Translations under genes and position numbers: made by a program
Shown: positions 57,301-63,689 of the stretch, in pieces
How positions within the stretch are numbered: position 1 is the stretch's first letter
Layout of the letters: each line of letters starts with the position of its first letter
Notes under the pieces: generated by a model
The model's input: the letters and a program-made list of their open reading frames with translations, nothing else
Databases searched by the model: none
Told to the model about the DNA's origin: nothing
Assembly (NCBI GenBank): GCA_019055375.1
Contig: JAHQIW010000121.1
Span: 186,001-250,000, forward strand
DNA: 64,000 bases
Reading direction: 5' to 3'
Origin: Parelaphostrongylus tenuis
Taxonomy: Eukaryota > Nematoda > Chromadorea > Rhabditida > Metastrongylidae

Positions 57301-58458
57301 AGAAAGATTTGAGCTTTCGAATGATTACTATCACTCTTATGGTATATTCTTACCCAGCGTAAGGTATCGGTTTTTCAATTGTCGCCGTCTAACATATGAG
57401 AACCCCACAGCTGTTGGAACTCGACACAGTCATCCGAAAACCCAGCTTACACTGAAAATATATGATAGCGAAGTTCATATCACATCAAGTGCGATAGTAA
57501 GAGTTTGGCTTAGAGGTAAAAGCTTGAGTTGCCCATCAATGGCAACAAAAAGCGGACGATTGTGCTGTGAAATATTGCCAATCGATCAATAAATTTTAAT
57601 AATATTTCTAAAAATCCGATGGAAAAACACTACTCTGCTATCAAACTTAGAAGTAATTCTCTAACAAACAACAAACAATCGAAATGTTTCAGTTCTTCTT
57701 GCTGTACTCGTACCAAATCTGAAGAACTTGATACCATTAGTTGGAGTGACATCAGGTAGATTTCAAATATCTTTGTTTTCAAGTTCTTATGTGGAAGGAG
57801 AGAGACAGAAATACCAGCAGAGGTTGTCACTGACTTTCTTGGCTATCACGTTGTTGCTGTTCTCTTGTGAGAATATACAAAACGATTTTGTTAAAAGATT
57901 TACGATCTTGATACTTTATTATATTGAAAAACAAGCATGAGGGCATATATTCCCTAGCCATCATAGTCATGCACCGAGGCATCATCGTGTGCCCTCGCCC
58001 TTTGGGAATTGAAGTCCCAAAATCGCTTATTCTTGCGATGATGGATCGCCCTAGTCATGTCAACCCGAATCTTGTAGATTAAGAGAGTAGCTAAAATAGA
58101 GTCTTCTTGCTCAACAGTTTACTTTTATTAATACAAGATTTTTAAAAGGCAAGCGTTGAGCAACAACAGAGTTTTGTAACAACCTCGCGTAGCATATCAG
58201 TACTAGAATATAAGGATCATTCATGCTCAGCTTGATGAGAAGTCAGCGTAAACGATTTAATTCCTCATTTCAGGTATATTTCTTGCACTGGTAATACCAG
58301 CCGTTGTTGATGTGACTACATTCCTTCCAAAATATCTAGAAGACCGCTCTTACTCTCAAATTACTATTTTAGTGCTGAATACTTCACTTTACCTTATTCT
58401 CGGTGTGTTTTTCATAGTTGTTGGATTAGACACAAACATAAGGGTTTTGCTTGAGTAA
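29792..58458 (+). CDS. SLC36/AAAP amino-acid transporter, gene B, complete (13 exons)
   Basis: Predicted 448-residue multi-pass transporter of the SLC36 (proton/amino-acid symporter, Aa_trans) type, expected in plasma or lysosomal membrane. Exons: 29792-29886, 31706-31796, 31965-32053, 34734-34829, 37292-37376, 38287-38378, 42445-42520, 46197-46307, 51565-51645, 53019-53113, 54661-54848, 57693-57755, 58274-58458. They total 1347 nt with consistent phases and no stop. After a short polar N-terminus, residues 33-62 give the helix 1 hallmark LINLLKGLIGPGCFSLPLAF. VIYSFEGQALVLPLENKMK lies at about 236-254, AACGFFGYITFG at about 276-287 and LLAVLVPNLKNLIPLVGV at about 368-385. The last exon supplies two hydrophobic spans. 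About ten or eleven membrane segments are plausible, normal for the family, and the length is usual. Introns 1-12 carry the transposons listed separately. Exon 11 ends at an unusual GTAGGT donor because only that site keeps the frame. Confidence 0.9.
29887..31705. other. Gene B intron 1: nothing recognised
   Basis: No supported feature. An acceptor-like TTTTCAG at about 30655-30661 leads into a segment that meets a stop (TAG) within nine codons when joined to exon 1, so it was not used as an exon. The intron joins GTAAGT to TTTTTACAG. Confidence 0.55.
32832..33760. mobile_element. Palindromic mariner: two inverted 3' halves
   Basis: The left end GGTTGGCAATAAAGTTC and the right end, complement of GAACTTTCTTTTCAACC, are inverted. 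Both halves read as mariner C-termini. On the minus strand, LADRWQKVVENDSLHLEEL lies near 33270-33330. On the plus strand, LMLQENTRPHTAKRPHSF and YPSYSPDCAPSDLGLS lie at 33385-33510, and ESWLSISESRRKR near 33620. The junction is near 33350. The left half is interrupted by a SINE insertion (32909-33283). It lies in gene B intron 3 and has no function as a gene. Confidence 0.75.
32909..33283 (+). repeat. SINE family C insertion, dimeric, with target duplication
   Basis: The insertion is flanked by AACAGTAGTAA (near 32905) and AACAGTAATAA (near 33275), a probable target-site duplication. Inside, the 3' segment AGGTCGTA-TTTTGCT-ATTCTCTTAGGTAT appears twice (32940-32990 and 33230-33272). The second monomer has a complete head: GAGTGGTGAAGCGAATGTACC (A-box side) and GCGGGATCGACTCACGACTG (B-box side). 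The body piece AATGGCTGTCAGCTCAACTGG also occurs at 39510. Confidence 0.65.
33925..34520 (-). mobile_element. Mariner-type transposase remnant
   Basis: The minus strand contains LIITGDES (about 34315-34340), matching the first catalytic block (VTGDExW). It also has WAGSRYHIHRYTPDITPSDY then HLFRAMK (33935-34000), matching the third block (SPDLAPSDYHLFRxL). The sequence between the blocks is frameshifted. The family differs from the 18.4, 26.0 and 33.3 kb copies. The first 225 bases of the window are a shorter relative. Confidence 0.75.
35330..35905 (+). repeat. Tandem PLE-type terminal repeats, 2 units
   Basis: Two direct copies about 310 bp apart, plus an inverted partial copy at the left end. 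Repeated landmarks are GACTATGAAAAGATCGAAAGACG (35402 and 35721), the ribozyme motif (about 35435 and 35759), GCTGTACAAGA-CCCTTACCAGACCACATGACAA (35473 and 35793) and TGGTCTAAACGAA-CACTC (35552 and 35872). The left 66 bp (35331-35396) is the inverse of 35456-35520, so the first unit is almost a perfect hairpin. This lies in gene B intron 4. Confidence 0.8.
35752..35796 (+). ncRNA. Hammerhead ribozyme-like motif with full stem I
   Basis: TGCCCGG (35752-35758), CTGACGA (35759-35765), GTC-loop-GAC hairpin (35766-35777), GAGA (35778-35781, GAAA expected), C-ACGT-GTA to 35789, then TCGGGC (35790-35795). Stem I pairs six positions (one G-U, then GCCCG with CGGGC). The single core defect is A14 changed to G. 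The unit one repeat upstream (35436-35480) has CAAA in place of GAAA and a mismatch in stem I. Confidence 0.6.
35985..36435. repeat. Head-to-head PLE-type terminal repeats, diverged
   Basis: The minus copy (35985-36130) and the plus copy (36270-36435) are inverted relative to each other, with a direct duplication GGGAATTTTATCACTTGA (36201 and 36232) between them. The ribozyme region survives only as CTACTGAGGA in both. Ends carry TTATGAGGTCTGATATGGCAC and its complement-like GTGTCATACCTGATTTCATAG. Confidence 0.6.
36436..39299. other. Gene B introns 4-6 around exons 5 and 6: nothing further
   Basis: Apart from exons 37292-37376 and 38287-38378, I find no repeat or gene. Frames at 36946-37134 and 38933-39124 are unassigned and lack splice logic. 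Confidence 0.5.
39300..39725. repeat. Inverted pair of family C SINE copies
   Basis: The left half is a minus copy: complement of AAACCCGGGTTCAACTCCCGC (B-box) and of GAGTGGTACCACGCGCCCC (A-box side). The right half is a plus copy: GGTAGCAGAGCGGTGGCC (A-box) and AACGCGGGCTCGACTACCGC (B-box). The outer ends, GTGGCATGCAACATATTCAACC and its complement GGTTGAATGTTATACCAC, form an inverted repeat. The centre carries AATGGCTGTCAGCTTAGCTG, shared with 33053. The frame at 39314-39523 lies within it. Confidence 0.7.
39890..40990 (+). pseudogene. RTE-type LINE remnant, RT C-terminal half
   Basis: Non-LTR retrotransposon reverse transcriptase, 5'-truncated. In order: AVIEAPGIQGVPTRY and ITILREIFKD (39925-39990), LFNATLRNVMRTLEWDYMGV (40085-40145), HLPFADTIVL (about 40168-40197), ISQAERMLINFDYACGKIAL, ECSSYVYLGREVNMM (about 40345-40395), VQRSMLGVSRISQMRERIRS, SKIRWVGHE (about 40710-40740) and the RTHWTTVARDMEKW-type end near 40940. 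The catalytic FADD is FADT, and frameshifts and stops break the frame. It lies in gene B intron 6 in the same orientation as the gene. Confidence 0.88.
41155..41275 (+). repeat. Degenerate family C SINE copy
   Basis: GATCAACGGCTTCGGAAGAT, then GTGAATTTAACTCCCGCTTGG (decayed B-box) and GGGTCGAGGATTCTGCATATC. Boundaries are not clear. Confidence 0.45.
41276..42444. other. Gene B intron 6, 3' part
   Basis: Contains the block (41885-42150) conserved with 4790-5060 of gene A and weaker matches upstream of it (41480-41740). The 114-codon minus frame 41805-42149 is the counterpart of the minus frame 4791-5057. No protein family is recognised. Confidence 0.5.
43205..43330 (-). repeat. Family C SINE copy, minus strand
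   Basis: The complement reads GTGAAATGTGGGTTCAAGCCCC (B-box) with a CTCAACGGCTCGAGCACGC A-box side upstream. It sits in gene B intron 7. Confidence 0.55.
43453..43497. repeat. AT/GATA microsatellite
   Basis: A run of AT dinucleotides followed by AGATAGATAGATA. Confidence 0.9.
43588..43800. repeat. Foldback element, about 210 bp
   Basis: The left arm CACTGCACCGACTGCGTGAC then GTGAACGGTCTCAC (43603-43640) is mirrored by GTGAGACCGTTCACGTGTCA then ACAGTTGGTGCGGTG (43745-43782). The centre is AT-rich and carries no frame. It may be a MITE of an unassigned family. Confidence 0.65.
43887..44135 (+). repeat. tRNA-derived SINE (family B), second full copy
   Basis: The head CTCCGGCCGGGTGGTTGTGA is followed by the same body as 21571-21805: ACGCCCTATGGAACGCC, CAGGCTTCCTTGAGGTTG, ACATACTCGACCAGTATTC, CCAGAAGTACTTGGATCCGC, and the end AATAAAAAAATTGTGATAACGG. 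An AT microsatellite (43868-43890) abuts the left end, and AT-rich tails follow at 44145-44205. Confidence 0.75.
44215..45085 (-). pseudogene. RTE-type LINE remnant, antisense to gene B
   Basis: Minus-strand reverse transcriptase C-terminus. In order from 45085 downwards: HLRFATDNILITPSISQAKC, IFECSSYVYLARH, a RRKRAAWGTFNSIEDVVKR segment and HPFDSTIIPAL. These are followed, in another frame, by RSLRVIERAVERLMLEVHR, KIRDAVLHARISKIRWAGHV, RPPTRWSDFF and ARTTHWATLARDREK (44230-44300). The catalytic FADD is FATD. The 197-codon frame 44058-44651 covers its last third and runs on into SINE sequence. Lies in gene B intron 7. Confidence 0.88.
45095..45155. repeat. AT microsatellite
   Basis: Two ATATAT runs split by CTATGTATGTAATC. 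Confidence 0.85.
45170..45330 (+). repeat. Dispersed repeat D copy
   Basis: A degenerate repeat recognised by its order: CGCTGGACAAGAACTTTC, GTTAGTAATCATTCGAAAGC, then GGCTTTTTTATAATGCTGCAG. Related copies occur at 47560-47850, 49205-49440, 51660-51900, 55120-55800, 56650-56990, 61840-62160 and 63690-63850. The 63-codon frame here is repeat sequence. Confidence 0.5.
45331..47559. other. Gene B introns 7-8 around exon 8
   Basis: Apart from exon 8 (46197-46307) and the intron blocks shared with gene A (46480-47050), nothing is recognised. Confidence 0.5.
47560..47850. repeat. Dispersed repeat D copy
   Basis: GCTACAACGCTGTACAAAGCC, GTCCTCGAGATTAAAACATTCG and a preceding GCGGCGCGTGTAAAAATAATTT match other D copies. 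Opposed 60- and 64-codon frames lie in it. Confidence 0.45.
47950..48750 (-). pseudogene. RTE-type LINE remnant, minus strand
   Basis: Minus-strand TTSYAYLGRSLGMETNM (48600-48660) matches the conserved YLGRxLxM region of RTE-type reverse transcriptases. It is followed, one frame away, by AIGPLKEVTYHLACTTF (the GPLKEATDxLTD region). Farther on there are faint traces of the tail (a WSEVQENESVL segment, about 48155-48200). A long AT microsatellite (48262-48311) interrupts it. The CT-rich start near 48719-48735 marks the upstream limit. Confidence 0.65.
48262..48311. repeat. AT microsatellite
   Basis: ATATAT repeated, with one GT interruption. Confidence 0.9.
49205..49440 (-). repeat. Dispersed repeat D copy, minus strand
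   Basis: The complement reads TAATCATTCAAGAACTTAAA, TCTCTGGCTACTGCGCTGAA, TGCCCACTTTTTGAGAGGG and a GTTGTAGTAAAACGAAAGC tail. It is the clearest statement of the motif order of this family. It abuts the PLE-type repeat at 49435. Confidence 0.55.
49435..49885. repeat. Head-to-head PLE-type terminal repeats
   Basis: The minus copy (49435-49545) and plus copy (49555-49885) are inverted. The minus copy has complements of GGCCGAAACACTTG and of a CTAACGA core. The plus copy has TGCAA-CTGACGA (49752-49763), a weak GGTT-GAAA-AGTT hairpin, GAAA (49776-49779) and TTGCA (49788-49792), so a five-pair stem I forms. Its stem III/cleavage segment is ACACGTGAT rather than ACACGTGTA. Lies in gene B intron 8. 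Confidence 0.7.
49940..51160 (-). pseudogene. RTE-type LINE remnant, minus strand, central part
   Basis: Minus-strand frame 50752-51156 gives VAPINEDGIITTSRHDMEVI and KKFYSNLFRS, the linker just before the RT domain. The RT start follows with NTTAGPDYITVDFLKG (about 50640-50700) and HMTLLPKEKSP. Farther on come ILSALADQGVEPYCVREIA (near 50220-50290) and IVFANDIAILSKSISNAETL (about 49995-50045), where FADD has become FAND. Stops and frameshifts throughout. Lies in gene B intron 8, antisense to the gene. Confidence 0.85.
51660..51900 (+). repeat. Dispersed repeat D copy after exon 9
   Basis: Starts within 20 nt of the exon 9 donor. Contains GTAGCCATCCGAAAGCTGAG and ATTCTTTATAACGCTGTAGC. The frame 51529-51843 reads through exon 9 into this repeat and is not the mature transcript. 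Confidence 0.5.
51901..54215. other. Gene B introns 9-10 around exon 10
   Basis: Only exon 10 (53019-53113) is supported. Opposed or unassigned short frames (52436-52681, 52723-52956, 53326-53723) were left out. Possible weak traces of repeat D occur at 52180-52340. Confidence 0.45.
54218..54565 (+). repeat. PLE-type terminal repeat with best ribozyme copy
   Basis: A nearly complete unit in gene B intron 10, ending about 95 nt before exon 11. It begins with a short inverted repeat, TTTCGAGTGTTTTCTTAAG against CTTAAGAAAGCACTCGAAA. Then come AGCAATCGAGTGTACAATACTC, GTGAAAATTTCACTGGGA, CAAAAGACGAGAAAGGGTA, the ribozyme-like motif (54451-54495), TATAAGTCAGCCC and the terminal GACCACTGACATGCGTGGC. 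Confidence 0.75.
54451..54495 (+). ncRNA. Hammerhead ribozyme-like motif with intact core
   Basis: In order: CTGCCCG (54451-54457), CTGACGA (54458-54464), GATC-GCAA-GATC (54465-54476, a perfect 4-bp stem II closed by a GNRA loop), GAAA (54477-54480), C-ACGT-GT-A (54481-54488, the minimal AC/GT stem III used by short type I hammerheads), then TCGGGCT (54489-54495). GCCCG pairs with CGGGC as stem I if the U next to the cleavage position is bulged. All core residues match the CUGANGA/GAAA consensus. The short stem III is typical of the type I motifs described from Penelope-like elements. Activity is unproven; the bulge may weaken it. Confidence 0.62.
54853..57692. other. Gene B intron 11, expanded, with repeat D traces
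   Basis: The gene A intron here is 489 nt; this one is 2844 nt. Repeat D-like segments occur at 55120-55230, 55690-55940, 56650-56830 (CGCTGGATAAGAACTTTTCG, ACATTCAAAAACTTAAATCT, CTTTTTATAACGCTTC) and perhaps 57280-57330. The 127-codon plus frame 57209-57592 is unassigned. It is not needed for the transporter and has no convincing splice borders. Confidence 0.45.
57756..58273. other. Gene B intron 12 with a small foldback
   Basis: Contains a foldback at about 57955-58060 (CATCATAGTCATGCACCG against GCCCTAGTCATG, and CATCATCG against CGATGATGG). The inner CCTTTGGGAATTGAAGTCCC is weakly tRNA-B-box-like. No gene. Confidence 0.4.
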
Positions 58459-58484
58459 ATGTTAATTTGATCATAATCAATAGG

Positions 58485-58490
58485 AATAAA
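58485..58490 (+). terminator. Poly(A) signal of gene B
   Basis: AATAAA 27 nt after the stop codon at 58456-58458. Confidence 0.7.
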
Positions 58491-58717
58491 GATTTGTCGA
58501 TGAACATGTAAGCACACATAGAAAAACGACATAAAAAACATAACAATGTCTTGATGCAAAAGTAAATGAGTTTCGGACCGTAGTGAAAGCGCAATTACTT
58601 TTGTAACTTGCCTCAAATGCCTAGAATGATAAAAAGGTCGGTGTTGAACTCTCTTAAAGTGTGTCGTGAAATCTCAGGTAGATCAGCTTCGATAATTGCC
58701 TTCCCATGACTTCTGAT

Positions 58718-59110
58718 GAGGTTGGTGCAAAAGTAACTGCGGCTTATTGACTGTTGAAATGCGCTGTTTGATATCTGATTGAATATTTAGTTAAAAGTGG
58801 CTACATTATGTATTATTTTAATACGCCTTCTGTGCTCTATATTTCATCGGTAATAAAATATTACTTGCTATCTGTTTCAAACTTATTTCGACTATGGGAA
58901 GATCTTGCTCGGTGCAAAAGTTATGGCGGTTCCGGACGGCGAATCCAAAACGGGTCGTAAAGCAGCAGAAAAAATTTGCAACTTCAACGATGCATTAGGC
59001 CAGTGACTGTTAACAAGCTTACACTGCAAAGTAGTGGTTCAAGAAAATTCTTAGAGGAAATGTATCTCAACAATGCAAAAACCGCAATTACTTTTGCGCT
59101 AAGCTCCTCA
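58718..59110 (+). mobile_element. Internally deleted mariner, about 390 bp
   Basis: The ends are GGTTGGTGCAAAAGTAACTGCGG (58721) and the complement of AGCGCAAAAGTAATTGCGGTT (near 59080-59103). These are clear inverted terminal repeats of the irritans-type mariner, the same type as human MADE1. Inside, GRKAAEKICNFNDALG then, after a frame change, PVTVNKLTLQ (58950-59030) corresponds to the N-terminal helix-turn-helix of the transposase; the catalytic part is deleted. Confidence 0.75.
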
Positions 59111-59204
59111 AATGCCATGCTAAGAGCAATCATCTCAACTGATACTGTTAATATTCCAAATTCTAGTATTTTTCCTGCTTCATTCGCAGCATTATGATGC
59201 TACA

Positions 59205-59395
59205 TTTATACCTGAGAGATCTGAGCGTTGAGCAAAATCACGGCCTCAGGCGCGAATCGAACCCGCGCTTCATCCATACCCGGGAACGCGTGCCACTACC
59301 GCTGCACCACCGCGGCACTCTGGCGCAATCACTCATTCTGCAACATCTCTATATGAGCTATCAGCCACCAACCTTTAACATCTTTGATCGGGTAT
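59205..59395 (-). repeat. Family C SINE copy, best tRNA-like head
   Basis: The complement reads GCGGTGGTGCAGCGGTAGTG (A-box) and GCGCGGGTTCGATTCGCGCC (B-box), about 45 nt apart. The body complement includes the GATGTTAAAGGTTGGTGGCT segment shared with 33100. It is not a tRNA gene: no anticodon arm or 3' acceptor strand pairs as required. Confidence 0.7.
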
Positions 59396-59690
59396 GCGAT
59401 AGAGATTAAGGCTATCAGAGTTGATCACCGTCTAAGGGATGTGCCATGCATTCGACTTCATAAAGAGCATCGTTTGAGGAGATTGAATGCGTCTCTGGCC
59501 TTTACAATGACTCGCGGTGGCCTACCAATGTATCAAATCAGTGCTGCTATCCTTCCAGACAACTCTGGTACGAATTCACAAATCCTGCAGAGATGGAAGA
59601 CTGCGAGTCTTCGGGGCGGATCGAACTATCGACCACGTGTTTATCGCAGCGCACCCTCTAACCACTTCGCCTCAATCCCCATTTGAAAAA
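59395..59690 (-). repeat. SINE family A copy, minus strand
   Basis: Complement order: head GAGGCGAAGTGGTTAGAGGG and a decayed B-box, CTTCCATCTCTGCAGGATTT, TTGTCTGGAAGGATAGCAGC, CGCGAGTCATTGTAAAGGCC, then AATGCATGGCACATCCCTTA. This is the same order as 20500-20812. The 100-codon plus frame across it is not a gene. Confidence 0.8.
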
Positions 59691-59944
59691 CATAACATCA
59701 ACCTTCGGAAATACTATTAATGACACATTTGACTCATTACACGTCCAGACTGCCAAATTTGTGGTGCATTGACGAAATGCTGAGAAATTACGGAGGGTCG
59801 TGAAGATACCGCGCTCCATTGACAAATAAAAGCGCGGGAAAAATTAGCGGCAAAGTTTGTTTTGAAAGCTTCCCGCTTGGTCATGCAGGATTTCTGCTTT
59901 CGTTTCGTTTTCTCACATCAATCCTCGAAGTTTCCCCAGCTTTT

Positions 59945-61352
59945 TTCTAGTGCTATCTGGTAATGCTTAGGAATTTTTCTCTCCTCATGAATATCCTTGA
60001 ATGCTGGTCTGATCGATCCTCGACGGAACGCTGAAGCCAGGCTTTATCGATCCGACTCAGTAGTACCGATACGGCATGTTCGGAGGGATTGGGAGGTCTG
60101 GCGAGCTTGTGGAAGGATTGAACCGTCACCATGCTTCTTCTCATCGATATAACTACCACTGCGCTACCCCTGTTTCTTTGATTGTTATCCTTTTTATCAA
60201 TGAATGCTGGTTGGAACAATCCTTGTAAGGAAACTGAAATAGCCAGGCTTGGTCGATCCAATCCATTGCTAAAAGAGTGACCTGATCCTATGTCTTGTAC
60301 CGATATTCCGCCTTCAGAGGGGTTTGGGAGGTCTGGTGAGCTCGTGAAAGCATTGAACCATCGCCATACTTGTTGTCACCGACATCCTACCACTGCGCTA
60401 CCTTTGTTTCTTTGATTATTATCCTTTTTATCCTTAAATCTTGGTCGGATCGTTCCTCGTTGAAACGTAGAAATAGCCAGACTTGATCGATGCTATCCAG
60501 ATTGCACAAGGAGTAAGCTGGTCCTGTGTTTAATACCGACATGCCGTCTTTGGAGGGTTTGTGTGACTGGTGAGCTTGTGGAAGGATTGAACCATCACCG
60601 TACTTGTTGTGATCGACATCACCACCACTGCGCCACCCTTGTTTCTTTGATTGTTATTCTTTTTATCAATGAATATTGGTTGGAACAATCCTCGTAGGGA
60701 AACTGAAATAGCCAGGCTTTATCGATTCAATCCAGATTGCACTAGGAGTAAGCTGGTCCTATGTTTAGTACCGATTACCCGTCTTTGGAGGGTTAGGGAG
60801 GCCTGGTGAGCTTGCGGAAGGATTGAACCATCGCCGTGCTTGTTGTCACCAACATCACTACCATTGCGCTACCCTTGTTTCTTTGATTGTTATCCTTTTT
60901 ATCCTGAAATGTTTGGCGGATCGCTCCTCGCTGGAACGTTGAAATGGTCAGATTCGATTGATCCAATCTATATTGCTCGAAGAGTGAGCTGATCCTGTGT
61001 CTTGTACCAATTTCCCGTCTTTGGAGGGGTTTTGGGAGGTCTGGTGAGCTTGTGAAAGGATTGTACCCTCGCCGTGCTTGTTGTGATCGACATCACTACC
61101 ACTGCGCTTCCCTTGTTTCTTTGGTTGTTATCCTTTTTATCCTTAAATTTTGGTCGGATCGTTCCTCGTTGAAACGTTGGAATAGGCAGGCTTGATCGAT
61201 CCAATCCAGATTCATTAAGAGTAAGCTGGTCGTATGTCTAGTACCAATATCCCGCCTTTGGAGGGTTTGGGAGGCCTGGTGAGCTCGTGGAAGGATTGAA
61301 CCGTCATAGTGGTCGTTATCGTGGGCATCACTGCCACTGCGCTGCCCTCGTT
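59945..61352 (-). repeat. Six-unit tandem array of a tRNA-promoter SINE-like unit
   Basis: Six direct copies of a unit of about 236 bp. The landmark CACTGCGCT (or a variant) lies near 60160, 60391, 60625, 60862, 61100 and 61336. On the minus strand each unit has an A-box (TAGCGCAGTGGTAGTGATG) and a B-box (GATGGTTCAATCCTTCC) about 35 nt later. The body CTCACCAGACCTCCCAAACC, GACGGGATATCGGTAC, AGCCTGGCTATTTCAACG and a tail with AAGGATAAAAAGGATAACAA follow, then the next head. The GCTCACCA..CC and CGGTAC.AGAC pieces and the ATCCTTTTT tail tie the unit to SINE family A. Units differ by point changes, so the array is not very recent. The minus frames in it are repeat sequence. Confidence 0.85.
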
Positions 61353-62560
61353 TCTTCGTACTCAAAGCAAAATTTACAATTTAGATTCATAATGCGAAAC
61401 TGTACCGAAACTGCTTTGGCCGTCGCAGATTTAGCCTTGCTTATAGAAATAGACGAACTTCTGACAGAGCATGAGAGAACTGTTGACGAAAAGTGGTTTG
61501 TTGGTTTAGACTTTTGGTTCTTCTTTCGTTCTAAACGAATTTATTCTTCTATAGAAGAGATCACTAATCAACGAATGTCCATGTCGTTCCGAGAAAGAGG
61601 TTCTTTTGCAGTGTCATTGATCTGCTAGATAAGCTAGGAGCTTATGATTGGACCAAGTCGGTATTGAAGGCCATCAGAGCGCCGAGCGCCTCGTCATATG
61701 ATGTTCCATTCGTCCCGCGAGACCTTCAGAAAAATCGTTGATTTTATAGTTTCTGGTAAGTTTATAATCGATTCCGAATTGGATTTATATCTGTTCAGAT
61801 GCGCTTCAGTTATCGATGATTGTCTTAAACCCTTCGAGAACAACCTGCTATCCGGTTTTCCAAAGAGTCTTAGTAATCATTCGATAGCTCAAGTCTCGAT
61901 AATTAGTCTTGCTCTTAACTCCTTAGAAGGCCTTTTTGCTACGCTTAAGTAGTAGAAATGGAGTTATGTTCCAGTCTCAGGACGTTTTACGCTCGACAGG
62001 ATTTTCCCCCTAGACTTCAAATATCATTAAGAAAGCATGAATCTCGCTGAGTTCGACCGTCTACCTAGTTTTTGCAGATGGCTTTTTGATGCGCTGTAGC
62101 AACCAAAAGAAGATCAAATTTTGCACTCTGCGCGAATCATCGCGTCTCTTGGATCGCGCAGCAATCTCAAAGCCTTCACGAAAGAAGCGAATTTTGTCAT
62201 CTATTCAAAATCTCCATTTCTAGATATATCTAGACTTTTTGTATTAGAATCGTAGAAGAAACTTTGTTCTATTGGTCTATGGGCTTAGGCTTGTACTTTC
62301 ATCTTACGTTGCTAAATAAACCCATCACTAAGCTTAACCCTGAGCAGCGTAAATCTGTGAGTGCTAACCTCAGTATTCTTTGTGATCTTTCACAGCTCGG
62401 TGAAGATTTTCCTAAAAACCTAATTTAGCTTCAGAATCATTATAAATTTCTGCTATCAAGCAACTGCTGGAAGTGTGCTAGTGGATCATCCAAAACTTGT
62501 AGCTTCTTCGGTGCATTCCTTTGTTACAAATGTTGCGAATCCCATCCATTTAGCCGTCCA
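61353..62560. other. Downstream region with repeat D traces
   Basis: Frames of 113 codons (61287-61628, starting inside the array) and 84 codons (61698-61952) are unassigned. The second ends in repeat D sequence (GTAATCATTCGATAGCTCAA, CCTTTTTGCTACGCTTAAG). Further D-like pieces lie at 62085-62160. Confidence 0.45.
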
Positions 62561-62569
62561 CACCCCTTT

Positions 62570-62745
62570 GAAAACCAGTGTTGATGGTCAGGCGGCGTCA
62601 CGTCTTCGCTTGCGCGACGCTTCTAGAGGGCGGCATCTGCATCTCTGTGCGAGAATGTCGTGCTGTCTGCGCCTGCATTATCACAGGCTACTTCATTCTC
62701 ACGATGCCAGACGCCGCCGTTACAGTAGCCGAATGAGACAGAGAG
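62570..62745. repeat. GC-rich foldback repeat E, copy 1
   Basis: The left arm CAGGCGGCGTCACGTCTTCG faces GCCAGACGCCGCCGTTACAG about 120 bp away. The copy at 63480-63645 has the same order and the same ends. Its G+C is well above the surroundings. Confidence 0.6.
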
Positions 62746-63074
62746 AAAATTAAGAGTGAGAAGGAAGGCACAGGAAAGTATGTCCGGGGTTCAGACAGTC
62801 AGTTCCTGAGAAGCAGCCAGAGGCTGTAACTCAACGAAAATGACAGGATTATGCGAAAACAATTGCAAAACAAGACTTGTTTGGTAAAAATGACTTTGCA
62901 GATTGCAATACATTGCAGTTTTTCGATCGATCTCAACGATGAACATTATTCATTACTCAATCTTTGTCATAGCAGCAATGAGTTATGCTCACAGTTGTTT
63001 GGACCTCGTCCTGTTCTCGGCTGTACGAATAGCTTCAATGAGACCACGTGTAGGTCGCTTTGGATGACCCATCA

Positions 63075-63290
63075 TTACTTGTCCCTCCCTCCCTCCGCTC
63101 TGAAGGATGCGCCAATGTCTGGCCTTCACAGCGATTTGCGGTGACCTGCCAATGTATGTATTATTTCCTTGGACACATGTAGTACCAATTTGCACTTTGG
63201 AAGGATAAGCGCGAGATCGAACCATCGATCTTGTATGCGACGCAGAGCACCTAACCACTGTGCCACATCCGCTCTGGCAGACAGCTCTGC
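63075..63290 (-). repeat. SINE family A copy, minus strand
   Basis: The complement reads GGATGTGGCACAGTGGTTAGG (A-box), GATGGTTCGATCTCGCGC (B-box), TTATCCTTCCAAAGTGC, CGCAAATCGCTGTGAAGGCC and CATTGGCGCATCCTTC. It is well preserved at the head. Confidence 0.8.
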
Positions 63291-63479
63291 GTCTATGTCT
63301 TGTGAGAAGGCAAACTCAGGCAGCATGACATCCAAGATGTCTGCGTCTGCCTTCCCACGAGATACGCTACGTTTCTTGCGGGGCGCAACGCCGCTATCAA
63401 AGCAGGTGGGTGAGATTTGAGTTTACGCGGCGTGAGACGAAATGTTCCATATGGTCCTTAAAAGGACACACCCTAGCCC

Positions 63480-63645
63480 TTTGGACATCACCTTTGATAG
63501 GCAAGCGGCGTCGCGTCGTCGCTTGCACAGCAGTCGCAGGCAGACAGTTTCTGCATGTCTGGCTACCTGCATACATTCTCACAAGACACGACGCCGCCGT
63601 TACAGTAGTCGGCTGAGATTTGACGTCGCGCGGCTTCGTGCGAAA
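63480..63645. repeat. GC-rich foldback repeat E, copy 2
   Basis: The left arm AGGCAAGCGGCGTCGCGTCG is mirrored by GACACGACGCCGCCGTTACA; the end TACAGTAGTCGGCTGAGA matches TACAGTAGCCGAATGAGA of copy 1. The frames across it occur on both strands and are not genes. Confidence 0.65.
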
Positions 63646-63689
63646 CCTACTACAGCAACCTTAAAGGGCTAGCAGTTCAGAAAACTGCG

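Noticed and set aside
57209..57592. 127-codon plus-strand frame in gene B intron 11
   Set aside because: Not similar to a known protein; gene A has no counterpart, and the transporter frame is complete without it.
59220..59320. tRNA gene on the minus strand
   Set aside because: A-box and B-box are good, but acceptor and anticodon arms do not pair. The same head recurs with a SINE body.
59384..59686. 100-codon plus-strand frame
   Set aside because: It lies entirely inside a minus-strand SINE copy.
59945..61352. CRISPR-like array from regularly spaced repeats
   Set aside because: The whole 236-bp unit repeats, not short repeats with unique spacers, and the setting is eukaryotic.
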